From: a candidate division BRC1 bacterium ADurb.Bin183
GTDB taxonomy: Bacteria > Sumerlaeota > Sumerlaeia > MWCT01
DNA length: 64,000 nt
Assembly (NCBI GenBank): GCA_002070185.1
Contig: MWCT01000001.1
Location: 393,110 to 457,109 of the forward strand
Reading direction: 5' to 3'
Shown: positions 9,178 through 16,875 of the stretch, one piece after another
Layout of the letters: the number at the start of each line of letters is the position of its first letter
How positions within the stretch are numbered: position 1 is the first letter of the stretch
Program-made: the position numbers and the translations under genes
The notes under the pieces: model-generated
Seen by the model: the letters and a program-made list of their open reading frames with translations, nothing else
What the model was told of the DNA's origin: nothing
Databases searched by the model: none

Positions 9178-10194
9178 TTATACCCCTATCTCAGCATCTT
9201 GGTGGGCGGATTCGATTTCCAGCAGACCCAATCGAATGCTTTGGGCGGCAGATTCGGCGGTCACGATATTTTCAAAATTCCCTGTTTCCAGATGCTCAGT
9301 GAAATCCTTGAGCTCGTAAAAGTATCCGTCGTGCGGGGGCAGCGCGGGCGAAAACTTTTCCCCCTCTTTCGGAAAAACGGTCAATGCGGGCGATTTGGAA
9401 AAATCAAGTTCGATGGTCGCGCCCTCTAAAATAAAAAAGGCGCGCATGACAAATCCAAAAGAAGGCGAGCAATTCCATCCGCCTGTGCTCATCACATCAA
9501 ACTGCGGATATTTATAAAGCGTGGTAATATGCGAAAATCCGCCGTCCTTTTCGCGAACCCCCCGCGAACGCACCGCCTGCGGCATTCCGAACAGATGGAA
9601 CACCTGATCCACGTCGTGGATGTGCAAATCCAACGCGGCGCTTCCGGAGCGTTTGGAATCCATCAGCCAGCCGTCCCATCCCCAAATGGGCGGGAGCGAA
9701 AAGCGCGCAAATTCGGCATAAAAGACGCGCCCGTATTTGCCGCCGTCTATGATTTTTTTGACTTCGCGATACGCAGGCCAGTAGCGCAGACAATGCCCCA
9801 CGCCAATGTGCCTGCCGCATTTGTGTTTTGTTTCGATAATCCAACGCGTTTCGGCGTTGGTCATAGCGAGCGGCTTTTCGCAGAAAACATGGTAGCCCGC
9901 CTCGAGCGCTTTGACGGCATGCTCGGCGTGGAGATACGTCGGCAGGCAGATATCCACCATGTCAAATCCGCCTGCGTCCAGCATTTTTTCAAAATCTGTG
10001 AAATGCCGCGCGGAGGCGAAATCAAACTGGACGCCGCCTGCGGCTATATTGCCCGCCGTTTCAGGGCAATTGGGATCCATCGCCTCCGCCCTCACATCGC
10101 ATAGAGCGGTCACTTGCGCATGGGGAAACATCGAATAATTCCGCAGGTGCGCCCTGCCCATAAAACCGATTCCGACGACTGCGATTTGAACCAT
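9178..10194 (-). CDS. Gfo/Idh/MocA family NAD(P)-dependent oxidoreductase
   Basis: 338 residues; start ATG 10194 follows GGGAG. An N-terminal Rossmann fold opens with 'AVVGIGFMGRAHLRNY', and the family motif 'FCEKPLA' with catalytic-region Lys lies near residue 105. The C-terminal alpha/beta substrate domain contains 'GSGALDLHIHDVD'-like text (GSAALDLHIHDVDQVFHLFG), where the His residues line the active site. Family members oxidise or reduce sugars, inositols or amino sugars. The substrate cannot be read from sequence. No sugar transporter or catabolic operon is next to it; comF follows 8 bases downstream and a papain-fold lipoprotein gene lies upstream on the same strand. Confidence 0.93.
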   Translation of the reverse strand: MVQIAVVGIGFMGRAHLRNYSMFPHAQVTALCDVRAEAMDPNCPETAGNIAAGGVQFDFASARHFTDFEKMLDAGGFDMVDICLPTYLHAEHAVKALEAGYHVFCEKPLAMTNAETRWIIETKHKCGRHIGVGHCLRYWPAYREVKKIIDGGKYGRVFYAEFARFSLPPIWGWDGWLMDSKRSGSAALDLHIHDVDQVFHLFGMPQAVRSRGVREKDGGFSHITTLYKYPQFDVMSTGGWNCSPSFGFVMRAFFILEGATIELDFSKSPALTVFPKEGEKFSPALPPHDGYFYELKDFTEHLETGNFENIVTAESAAQSIRLGLLEIESAHQDAEIGV

Positions 10195-10214
10195 TTTTAT
10201 TCTCCCGATTTATT

Positions 10215-11099
10215 TCAAGGAACCCATAATTTAGAATCAATAGGGTCGCTGGGAACTTTGATATTCACCGGCGTTGCGGGATTGAAACGGAAAAGATTGT
10301 GCGGTTTGGTCAGGCGTACGGTCTTTACCGCCTTGATTTTTTTGAGCGAGTCTGAATAAACGTCGCACATGCCGTTAGTGCCGCCTTGGCTTGACCAAAA
10401 GGCGATGCCGATATTGCCCTCTTTATCAAGCAGCCATCCTAAAAAGACAACCGAATGCCCGCCGCCGTTCGTCCATGTGATATTCATGAAATCGCCCGGA
10501 CGCGCCTCGCGGGGCGAAATCTCGCGCCCCATGCCGGAATATTGAACGAGCGCAAACTGAGAGCCGTTGCCGTCCGCATTCCAGTGACCCCAGAACTTGA
10601 CGCCGTCCTCGCGCCGTCCGCTATCCGGCTCCTGCATCCGCATTGCCTCAAATCGCTCGAGCGAAAGCTTCTGCGCGCCGTCGGGGAAAATCTGGTTCAA
10701 CGCCTCGATGAACGCAGTGTAGGAAGCGCCGCTGCAATAGCTTGTCGTGCGCGGGGGATTAAGGAGCGGCAAACCGAAGAGCTTGAGCGGGTAGCCTATG
10801 GGCGATTCAGCCGGGATGGCTTTGACGCCGATGAAATACCCGCCGCCATCCGGCGCATGTTCCTGCACGGTGTCAATCGCCTTCAGGATAATGTGGTTGT
10901 ATCCGCTGACATATTTGCCGAAAATCTCCGCATGGCGGGTGTGCGTCCGCGTGGTGGGCAGATCCTCCTGCGCAATGAAAAGCCAGTTGCCGTCGTCTTG
11001 TGTGGGGCGCATGTAAGGGTTGCGCGAGCCCCAAATAGCGCATCCGCCGGCGGCAATTATTATCGCAAGGAAGAAAATGACAATAATATGTTTTTTCAT
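10215..11099 (-). CDS. Lipoprotein with papain-fold (NlpC/P60- or CHAP-like) domain
   Basis: The start ATG 11099 gives MKKHIIVIFFLAIIIAAGGC, a lipoprotein signal with lipobox AGGC; upstream extensions of this frame would bury the signal. The mature part (about 274 residues) shows a probable catalytic Cys in 'YCSGASYTAFIEAL' near residue 115 and a His in 'NGGGHSVVFLGW' near residue 220. Spacing and the 'RPGDFMNI' motif just before the His fit the papain-like NlpC/P60 and CHAP amidase folds. It probably cleaves peptidoglycan peptides or another amide; this is inferred from the fold, and no subfamily is recognised. It is divergent from the metal ABC operon with 121 bases between the starts. Confidence 0.75.
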   Translation of the reverse strand: MKKHIIVIFFLAIIIAAGGCAIWGSRNPYMRPTQDDGNWLFIAQEDLPTTRTHTRHAEIFGKYVSGYNHIILKAIDTVQEHAPDGGGYFIGVKAIPAESPIGYPLKLFGLPLLNPPRTTSYCSGASYTAFIEALNQIFPDGAQKLSLERFEAMRMQEPDSGRREDGVKFWGHWNADGNGSQFALVQYSGMGREISPREARPGDFMNITWTNGGGHSVVFLGWLLDKEGNIGIAFWSSQGGTNGMCDVYSDSLKKIKAVKTVRLTKPHNLFRFNPATPVNIKVPSDPIDSKLWVP

Positions 11100-11168
11100 G
11101 AGCAGCCCCCGATATGAAATCATAAATAATTTTCCCATGCAAGATTTTGATTCTCGCAAACCTCTTTT

Positions 11169-11180
11169 GTTGCTTGCAAC
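11169..11180. promoter_or_regulatory. Short inverted repeat in divergent promoter region
   Basis: GTTGC-TT-GCAAC is a perfect 5-bp inverted repeat with a 2-bp centre. It lies between the lipoprotein gene start (11099) and the metal-binding lipoprotein gene start (11221). The position suits an operator, possibly for a metal-responsive repressor of the transporter, but the arms are short and match no consensus I know. Confidence 0.2.
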
Positions 11181-11220
11181 GAAAAACAAACCTGCCATAG
11201 ATATTTCATGGTTTGAGCAA

Positions 11221-12180
11221 ATGAAAAAAAGAGTGTTTTCATTCCAAAAATACATGAGCCTTTGCGCGCTCGGCGTTTTCATCCTGCTGGCTGCCTGCAA
11301 CAAAATCGGCGAAAAGCGCAAACGGGCGGAAGGCGAACCGCTGCGCGTCCTGTGCACCACAAGCATAGCCGCCGATCTTGCGGGCAATATTGCTGGCGGG
11401 CGCGCGCAGGTTGCCGGACTCATGGGCGCGGGCACAGACCCCCACCTATACAAGGCAAGCGAAGGCGACGTTATTCGTATGGCGCAAGCGGATATTATTT
11501 TTTACAACGGGTTGCATTTGGAAGGGCGCATGACGGACATCTTTGAAAAAATGTCGGCGCGCGGAATTCCCGCGGTGGCTCTGTCGGGCGGCGTTCCCAA
11601 AGAGCGGCTCCTTGCCTTAGAAGGCGCGCGCGGTGTTCCCGACCCGCATATCTGGTTCGATGTCTCGCTTTGGATGTTGGCGGCTCAAACCGTTCGGGAC
11701 GCCCTTGTCGAACATGACCCGCCCAACGCCCTTTTTTATCGGGAAAACGCGGACAAATATTTGAAGGAATTGGAAGCCTTGCATACATATATCAAGACGG
11801 AGGCGGAAAAAATTCCCGCCGAAAGACGCGCCCTTATCACCGCGCATGACGCCTTTGGATATTTTGGAAGGGCTTATGGCTTTGAGGTTATGGGGCTTCA
11901 GGGAATCAGCACATCAGCCGAAGTCGGCGCGCGGGATGTGCGCAACCTTGCCGCTCTCATCGTCCGCCGGCGCATACCGGCTGTGTTCGTGGAAACCTCC
12001 GTCCCGCCCCGCAATATCGAGGCGCTTCAAGCCGCCGTTCGGGCGCGCGGCTTCCAAGTTAAAATCGGCGCGCATCTATATTCGGACGCGCTCGGCTTGC
12101 CGAACACTCCCCAAGGTTCGTATATAGGCATGGCGCGCCACAATATTGATTCAATTGTCAAGGCGTTTCTGGATGAATAA
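11221..12180 (+). CDS. Metal ABC transporter substrate-binding lipoprotein (ZnuA/TroA/MntC family)
   Basis: The start ATG 11221 yields MKKRVFSF and a lipoprotein signal with lipobox LLAAC; the frame extends 200 bases upstream but those codons would precede the signal. 319 residues. The family's metal ligands are visible: His in '[13 protein letters not shown]', His in '[12 protein letters not shown]', Glu in 'VFVETSVPP' and Asp in the C-terminal 'HLYSDALG'. 'NGLHLEGRM' is typical of the Mn-binding (TroA/MntC) side of the family. It captures Mn2+ or Zn2+ in the periplasm and delivers it to the permease pair encoded downstream. It is the first gene of a four-gene operon; the ATPase gene begins 16 bases after its stop. 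Confidence 0.92.
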   Translation: MKKRVFSFQKYMSLCALGVFILLAACNKIGEKRKRAEGEPLRVLCTTSIAADLAGNIAGGRAQVAGLMGAGTDPHLYKASEGDVIRMAQADIIFYNGLHLEGRMTDIFEKMSARGIPAVALSGGVPKERLLALEGARGVPDPHIWFDVSLWMLAAQTVRDALVEHDPPNALFYRENADKYLKELEALHTYIKTEAEKIPAERRALITAHDAFGYFGRAYGFEVMGLQGISTSAEVGARDVRNLAALIVRRRIPAVFVETSVPPRNIEALQAAVRARGFQVKIGAHLYSDALGLPNTPQGSYIGMARHNIDSIVKAFLDE

Positions 12181-12196
12181 AAAGGGAGGCATGCCA

Positions 12197-12949
12197 ATGG
12201 TTGAGTGGGCAATTGAGGTGAATGACCTGACGGTGGCATACCGCCAAAAGCCTGTGCTATGGGATATTGACCTTTTTGCGCCGCCCGGAATCTTGATGGC
12301 GGTGGTCGGTCCTAACGGCGCGGGAAAATCCACGCTCATCAAAAGCATTCTTGGTTTGATAAAACCCGTTGCGGGGCAGGTGACGATTTTCAACAAACCT
12401 TATGAGGAGCAACGGCGGCTTGTGGGATATGTGCCTCAACGCGGCAGTGTGGACTGGGATTTCCCCACCACCGCCCTTGATGTCGTGATGATGGGGCTTT
12501 ACGGCTCGCTCGGCTGGTTCAAACGCCCGGGCAAAAAGGAACGCCTTGCGGCGATGGAATCTCTCGAAAAGGTTGCCATGCAGGATTTTGCGCAAAGGCA
12601 GATTAACCACCTTTCCGGCGGGCAGCAGCAACGCATCTTTTTAGCGCGCGCCCTTGCCCAGAATGCCAGCATTTATTTTATGGACGAACCGTTTCAGGGC
12701 GTGGACGCTAAAACCGAGCGCGCCATAATCGCCATCTTGAAAGAACTTCGCGCGCAGGGCAAAACTGTTCTCGCCGTCCACCACGATTTGCAAACCGTGC
12801 CAGAATACTTCGATTGGGTGATGCTCCTGAATATCCGCCGCATTGCCAGCGGTCCAGTTTCGGAAGTGTTCACGGAGGAGAACCTGCGCCGCGCCTACGG
12901 CGGTTATGTTCCGTTTATCAAAAACGCGGGCTGTGAGGCAAAGGAATAA
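12197..12949 (+). CDS. Metal ABC transporter ATP-binding protein
   Basis: 250 residues from ATG 12197, which sits 7 bases after GGGAGG; the ATG at 12191 is too close to that site. Walker A 'GPNGAGKST', Q-loop '[14 protein letters not shown]', signature 'LSGGQQQR', Walker B 'IYFMDEP' and the switch His in 'AVHHDLQ' are all intact. The Q-loop text 'VPQR..VDWDFP' is characteristic of the Mn/Zn (TroB/MntA) ATPases. It powers the permeases encoded by the next two genes, of which the first begins 4 bases after its stop. Confidence 0.96.
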   Translation: MVEWAIEVNDLTVAYRQKPVLWDIDLFAPPGILMAVVGPNGAGKSTLIKSILGLIKPVAGQVTIFNKPYEEQRRLVGYVPQRGSVDWDFPTTALDVVMMGLYGSLGWFKRPGKKERLAAMESLEKVAMQDFAQRQINHLSGGQQQRIFLARALAQNASIYFMDEPFQGVDAKTERAIIAILKELRAQGKTVLAVHHDLQTVPEYFDWVMLLNIRRIASGPVSEVFTEENLRRAYGGYVPFIKNAGCEAKE

Positions 12950-12953
12950 AGCG

Positions 12954-14099
12954 ATGGGGATTTTTCATGACCTGATATTCGATTATACCCTTCGGACGAT
13001 TGCGCTCGGCTCGGCTATTTTAGGGCTTGTGAGCGGCGCACTGGGAACTTTTGCCGTGTTGCGCAAACAAAGCCTTGTCGGGGACGCCATCTCCCATGCC
13101 GCGCTGCCGGGCATCTGCCTTGCGTATCTTTTCACAGGCAGCAAGTCCCCTCTTGCGCTTTTTATCGGCGCGGCGCTTGCCGGGTGGCTGGGGGCGGTTT
13201 TGGTCATGAAGATAACAGGCAGCGTTCGCGTGAAATATGACGCGGCGTTGGGGATGGAACTCTCCGTTTTTTTCGGCTTGGGTTTGATGCTCCTGACTTG
13301 GATGCGGCGCCATCCGGATGCAAGCCAGGCGGGGCTTGACCGTTATCTTTTTGGACAGGCTGCGGGACTTTTGGCGGGCGATGTGCTTATGATGTCCCTC
13401 ATTGGCGCGGCGTCGCTCTTTGTCGTTTTTCTTTTTTGGAAGGAATTCAAAATGATGAGTTTCGACCCAGCCTTTGCAGCAAGCGCAGGTTTTCCGGTGA
13501 AACACCTTGACGTGCTTCTTGCCACATTGATTATTATCGCAGTTGTCATCGGGCTTCAAACGGTGGGCGTGGTCTTGATGAGCGCAATGATTATCGCCCC
13601 AGCCGCAGCGGCGCGGCAATGGACGAATCGCATGTGCGTCATGGTGTTTTTGGCGGGGGGTTTTGGCGCGGCATCGGGATTTTTGGGCGCGCTAATCAGC
13701 AACAGCGCCGCCCGCGTCCCGACAGGTCCGGCTATCATCCTCTGCGCCAGCGCTTTCGTTTTCTTCTCCCTTATGATAGCGCCGGGGCGGGGCATCCTCT
13801 GGGTGCGTTTGGCGGATTGGCGCCGGCGGCGCATCCTCCAAATGGAGTCTGTTCTCCTTAATCTTTTTTCTTTGGCGCAGCAGCATGGCGATCAGCAGCA
13901 CAGCCATAAAATATCGGTTCTGCTTGCGATGGGCGAGCGTCTGCCTGCTTTGAAATTTACTTTGCGGGAACTTGAAAAACGCGGTTTGGCACAAAAGGAT
14001 GTGAGCGGCGAATGGTCGCTGACCGCGGCTGGAATTGCGGAGGCGCAGCAATTATACGACTCGGAATTTGGGTTGAATCATGAACACAGCACAGATTGA
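12954..14099 (+). CDS. Metal ABC transporter permease with C-terminal winged-helix-like domain
   Basis: 381 residues from ATG 12954. Residues about 1-285 form an ABC-3 family permease with 8-9 hydrophobic helices; 'LVGDAISHAALPGI' and 'LQTVGVVLMSAMIIAPAAAA' are the hallmark motifs of Mn/Zn/Fe permeases. The remaining 95 residues are cytosolic, His/Gln-rich at first ('AQQHGDQQHSHK') and then 'LRELEKRGLAQKD...WSLTAAGIAEA', the pattern of a DtxR/MarR-like winged helix. Such fusions are known in this permease family. The tail may sense metal or gate the transporter, which is inference. It overlaps the second permease gene by 20 bases. Confidence 0.93.
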   Translation: MGIFHDLIFDYTLRTIALGSAILGLVSGALGTFAVLRKQSLVGDAISHAALPGICLAYLFTGSKSPLALFIGAALAGWLGAVLVMKITGSVRVKYDAALGMELSVFFGLGLMLLTWMRRHPDASQAGLDRYLFGQAAGLLAGDVLMMSLIGAASLFVVFLFWKEFKMMSFDPAFAASAGFPVKHLDVLLATLIIIAVVIGLQTVGVVLMSAMIIAPAAAARQWTNRMCVMVFLAGGFGAASGFLGALISNSAARVPTGPAIILCASAFVFFSLMIAPGRGILWVRLADWRRRRILQMESVLLNLFSLAQQHGDQQHSHKISVLLAMGERLPALKFTLRELEKRGLAQKDVSGEWSLTAAGIAEAQQLYDSEFGLNHEHSTD

Positions 14100-15210
14100 A
14101 ATTCAGATGATAGCGGCGCTTACGGCGGCAGCTTGCGCCCTGCCCGGTGTCTTTCTTGTTCTGCGGCGCATGTCGCTTGTGAGCGACGCCATAAGCCACG
14201 CTATTCTGCCCGGCATAGTAGCCGCCTTTTTCATCACCGGCTCGCTTGCCTCGCCGCTATTGGTTGTTGCGGCGGCGCTGACGGGCGTTCTGACTGTTTT
14301 CCTTTCGGAACTCTTGAATCGCACGCGGCTTGTGCAGGAGGATGCCGCCATCGGGCTTGTTTTCCCTTTTTTATTCAGCATCGGCGTGATATTGATTTCT
14401 CGCGGCACGGGCAATGTCCATCTGGATACGGACGCCGTTCTTCTGGGCGAAATCGCCTTTGCCCCATTCGAGCGCGTCATTTTAGGCGGATGGGATATCG
14501 GTCCGCAATCGGCTTATGTGATGGGGGCTATCTTAATATTGAATGCCTCCTTTATCATCTTTTTTTTCAAAGAGCTTAAAGTTTCCACATTTGACGCGGG
14601 TCTGGCGGCTTCGCTTGGATTTGCCCCCGCCTTCATTCACTACGCCCTTATGGCTCTTGTATCCATTACAGCAGTCGGAGCGTTCGATGCGGTGGGCTCG
14701 GTGCTGGTTGTTGCGCTGATGATTGCCCCTCCGTCGGCGGCATATCTTCTGACCGATGACTTGAGCCGGATGCTCGGGCTGAGCGCCGCTATCGGCATTG
14801 CGGCAGCCGTCGGCGGATTCTGGCTTGCTAATCTGCTGGATGCCTCCATTGCCGGCTCGATGGCGACAATGTGCGGCGCGTTTTTTGGGCTGGCGTTTCT
14901 GTTTGCGCCCCAGCGGGGGCTGTTGGCGCAGATGTTGCGCCGCGCCGAGCAGCGTTGGGAGTTTGCGCAGATGACGCTTGCCATTCATCTGTTCAACCAT
15001 GAGGGCATGCCCGAAGCGGGAGCGGAATCCATGGAGAGCCATCTGGGCGAGCATCTCCGTTGGAATCCAGATTTCGCCGCTCATGTGGTCAGACGCTCGG
15101 AACGCGGGCGCTATATTTATCGAAAAGAGGGGCGCCTTTTTTTAACCGATAACGGACGGGATTTGGCGCGCCGAGGTCTTTCCATCATCGGAGTTCCGCA
15201 AAAAAAATGA
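14080..15210 (+). CDS. Second metal ABC transporter permease with divergent C-terminal tail
   Basis: 376 residues; ATG 14080 lies inside the end of the upstream permease gene, implying translational coupling. It has the same ABC-3 permease core: 'SLVSDAISHAILPGIVAAFF' and 'DAVGSVLVVALMIAPPSAAY'. The C-terminal 85 residues form a cytosolic extension ending '...VVRRSERGRYIYRKEGRLFLTDNG', again like a winged-helix wing and last helix but diverged from the first permease's tail. With the first permease it forms the heterodimeric membrane channel. It is the last gene of the operon; no clear terminator follows. Confidence 0.93.
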   Translation: MNTAQIEIQMIAALTAAACALPGVFLVLRRMSLVSDAISHAILPGIVAAFFITGSLASPLLVVAAALTGVLTVFLSELLNRTRLVQEDAAIGLVFPFLFSIGVILISRGTGNVHLDTDAVLLGEIAFAPFERVILGGWDIGPQSAYVMGAILILNASFIIFFFKELKVSTFDAGLAASLGFAPAFIHYALMALVSITAVGAFDAVGSVLVVALMIAPPSAAYLLTDDLSRMLGLSAAIGIAAAVGGFWLANLLDASIAGSMATMCGAFFGLAFLFAPQRGLLAQMLRRAEQRWEFAQMTLAIHLFNHEGMPEAGAESMESHLGEHLRWNPDFAAHVVRRSERGRYIYRKEGRLFLTDNGRDLARRGLSIIGVPQKK

Positions 15211-15437
15211 GGGGATGACTCCATCGTATTGATATATCTTGAAAGCCTCATATATTCAAGGTTTGCAATACCTGTTAAGACGAAACCAAAGCCAAAAAAA
15301 GCATGAAAAGGGTTTCGGCTCAAACGGGTCAAAATCGCCGAAATATTTTACCAAAACAAAAAAATGATATTGACATTGAAACGGCATACATGGGAAATGG
15401 CTATACAATAAATTAATTAGAAAGGAAGGAGGTGTTT

Positions 15438-15476
15438 TTGTTTTTTGGGGTATTTGGGTTAACCCACTATACTTAA
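15438..15476 (+). other. Possible 12-codon leader ORF containing a 12-bp palindrome
   Basis: A perfect AAGGAGG at 15426-15432 is placed 5 bases before TTG 15438, which opens a 12-codon frame (L-F-F-G-V-F-G-L-T-H-Y-T, stop 15474-15476). The palindrome TGGGTTAACCCA lies inside it at 15455-15466. The secreted propeller gene starts 19 bases later with its own AAAGGAGA site. It could be a leader peptide, or the palindrome could be an operator. The rest of 15211-15494 shows nothing else recognisable. Confidence 0.25.
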
Positions 15477-15494
15477 AATTAAAGGAGAAAGATT

Positions 15495-16652
15495 ATGAAA
15501 AAAGTATTATTTGTTTTGTTGGTTTTCTTGGTAACGTTGTCTTCTTTTGCCGCGGAACCCGCGCCTATTACATCATGGACGCGGCAGGATAGTGTTTATC
15601 CAACAACTCCCGGCGTTCTTGCTCCTCAAATGGCTGGTGCGACAATTTACGGCGATTACATTTATGTGTTAGGCGGAAATCAGGGTCAAGATGGCGATAC
15701 TCATAGGGTTTTTAAGATTAAGGTGGATCAATTTACAGGCGCGCTTGACCCGGCTGTGGAAGTGACTTCATTCGAATCAACGCTTCAGAATTATTGTTAC
15801 CTTGGCAATGTATGCGCTGCTTATAATGACCATATCTATGTCGGCGGCGGCGGATATAACGTTGGCGGTCCCAACAGAAACGATGTAACGTTTGGGAAAA
15901 TTATTGGCGATGGCGATATTGATGCCGCTTGGGTACACAGCGATATTTTTCCCGAAACGCCTGCGGTTTACGACCCCGAATTGGGCGCTCTGGTTATAGT
16001 GAACGGTTATCTTTATATGATGGGCGGCGATGGCGAATTCGGCGGTATCTTTGATAGATGCTATTATGCAAAAATCAAAACCGATGGATCTCTGGATACA
16101 TGGCAAACTGGAATACCGCTCCCGGAAGCTATTTACTTCGTTTCTGCATGCGCTATTGGCAATGATATTATCATGACACCGGGGCTCAACGCAAAAACCA
16201 ACACCGCTGCTCAGGATACGATTTATGTATCCCAAACAAACCCAGCTGATGGGTCGTTGGGCGCATGGACGCTTCAAACAGAAAAATTTCCCATGCCCAT
16301 ATATGGAACGCGCCTTATAGCTGTTGGGAACACGGTATTTGCATTTGGCGGCAGAACAGTGGGCGGAGCAGCCCAAAGCTCAGTCTGGCGCGCCCTTTAT
16401 GACCCCGCCACTCATACCGTCGGCGCTTGGACCGCCGCTACAGATACCCAACTTCCTGATGCTGTAAAATATCATGACGCCGTTTATTCACCAAAAAGCA
16501 AGAGCCTCTATATTGTCAGCATTCGTGATAATGGCACAACAATCTATAATGAGGTTTGGATTTCTTCTCCGCTGTATGATCGCCCTGTTCCCACCCCCAC
16601 GCCGACCCCCATTCCTGTTTTAAGGGCAAACACATGGGAGATTTATGATTAA
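15495..16652 (+). CDS. Secreted Kelch-like beta-propeller protein
   Basis: 385 residues with a clear signal peptide (MKKVLFVLLVFLVTLSSFAA, cleaved near AAEPA). The body has at least five propeller-like repeats marked by 'GDYIYVLGG', 'NDHIYVGGG', 'NGYLYMMGG', 'GNDIIMTPG' and 'GNTVFAFGG', the pattern of Kelch or galactose-oxidase-like blades. A short linker of alternating Pro and Thr (PTPTPTPIP) is followed by only 14 residues, so a C-terminal domain seems absent or lost. Function is unknown: probably an extracellular binding protein. Start ATG follows AAAGGAGA. It is monocistronic, with a terminator just downstream. Confidence 0.8.
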   Translation: MKKVLFVLLVFLVTLSSFAAEPAPITSWTRQDSVYPTTPGVLAPQMAGATIYGDYIYVLGGNQGQDGDTHRVFKIKVDQFTGALDPAVEVTSFESTLQNYCYLGNVCAAYNDHIYVGGGGYNVGGPNRNDVTFGKIIGDGDIDAAWVHSDIFPETPAVYDPELGALVIVNGYLYMMGGDGEFGGIFDRCYYAKIKTDGSLDTWQTGIPLPEAIYFVSACAIGNDIIMTPGLNAKTNTAAQDTIYVSQTNPADGSLGAWTLQTEKFPMPIYGTRLIAVGNTVFAFGGRTVGGAAQSSVWRALYDPATHTVGAWTAATDTQLPDAVKYHDAVYSPKSKSLYIVSIRDNGTTIYNEVWISSPLYDRPVPTPTPTPIPVLRANTWEIYD

Positions 16653-16678
16653 TCCCCAATAATCCAAGTTTTTCTTCT

Positions 16679-16710
16679 AAGCCGGGATATGAAAATATTC
16701 CGGCTTTTTT
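16679..16710 (+). terminator. Rho-independent terminator after the propeller gene
   Basis: The arms AAGCCGG and CCGGCTT, extended by ATAT/ATAT around a GAAA loop with one mismatch, are followed directly by a run of seven T. It lies 27 bases after the propeller gene stop. This is one of the clearest intrinsic terminators in the window. Confidence 0.85.
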
Positions 16711-16875
16711 TATGCCCAATCATTCAATACTTTATGCCTTTATCCGTTGAAAAAGGTTTCATAAAAACTAGAGGATATTTTTTAACCCATTGACAGCAAT
16801 TTTGGGACAAAGGCATAAAACAGCCTCTTCTTATGTTTGAAAAGGAAGACTTTAAATTTTTAGCGAGTTTTGAAA

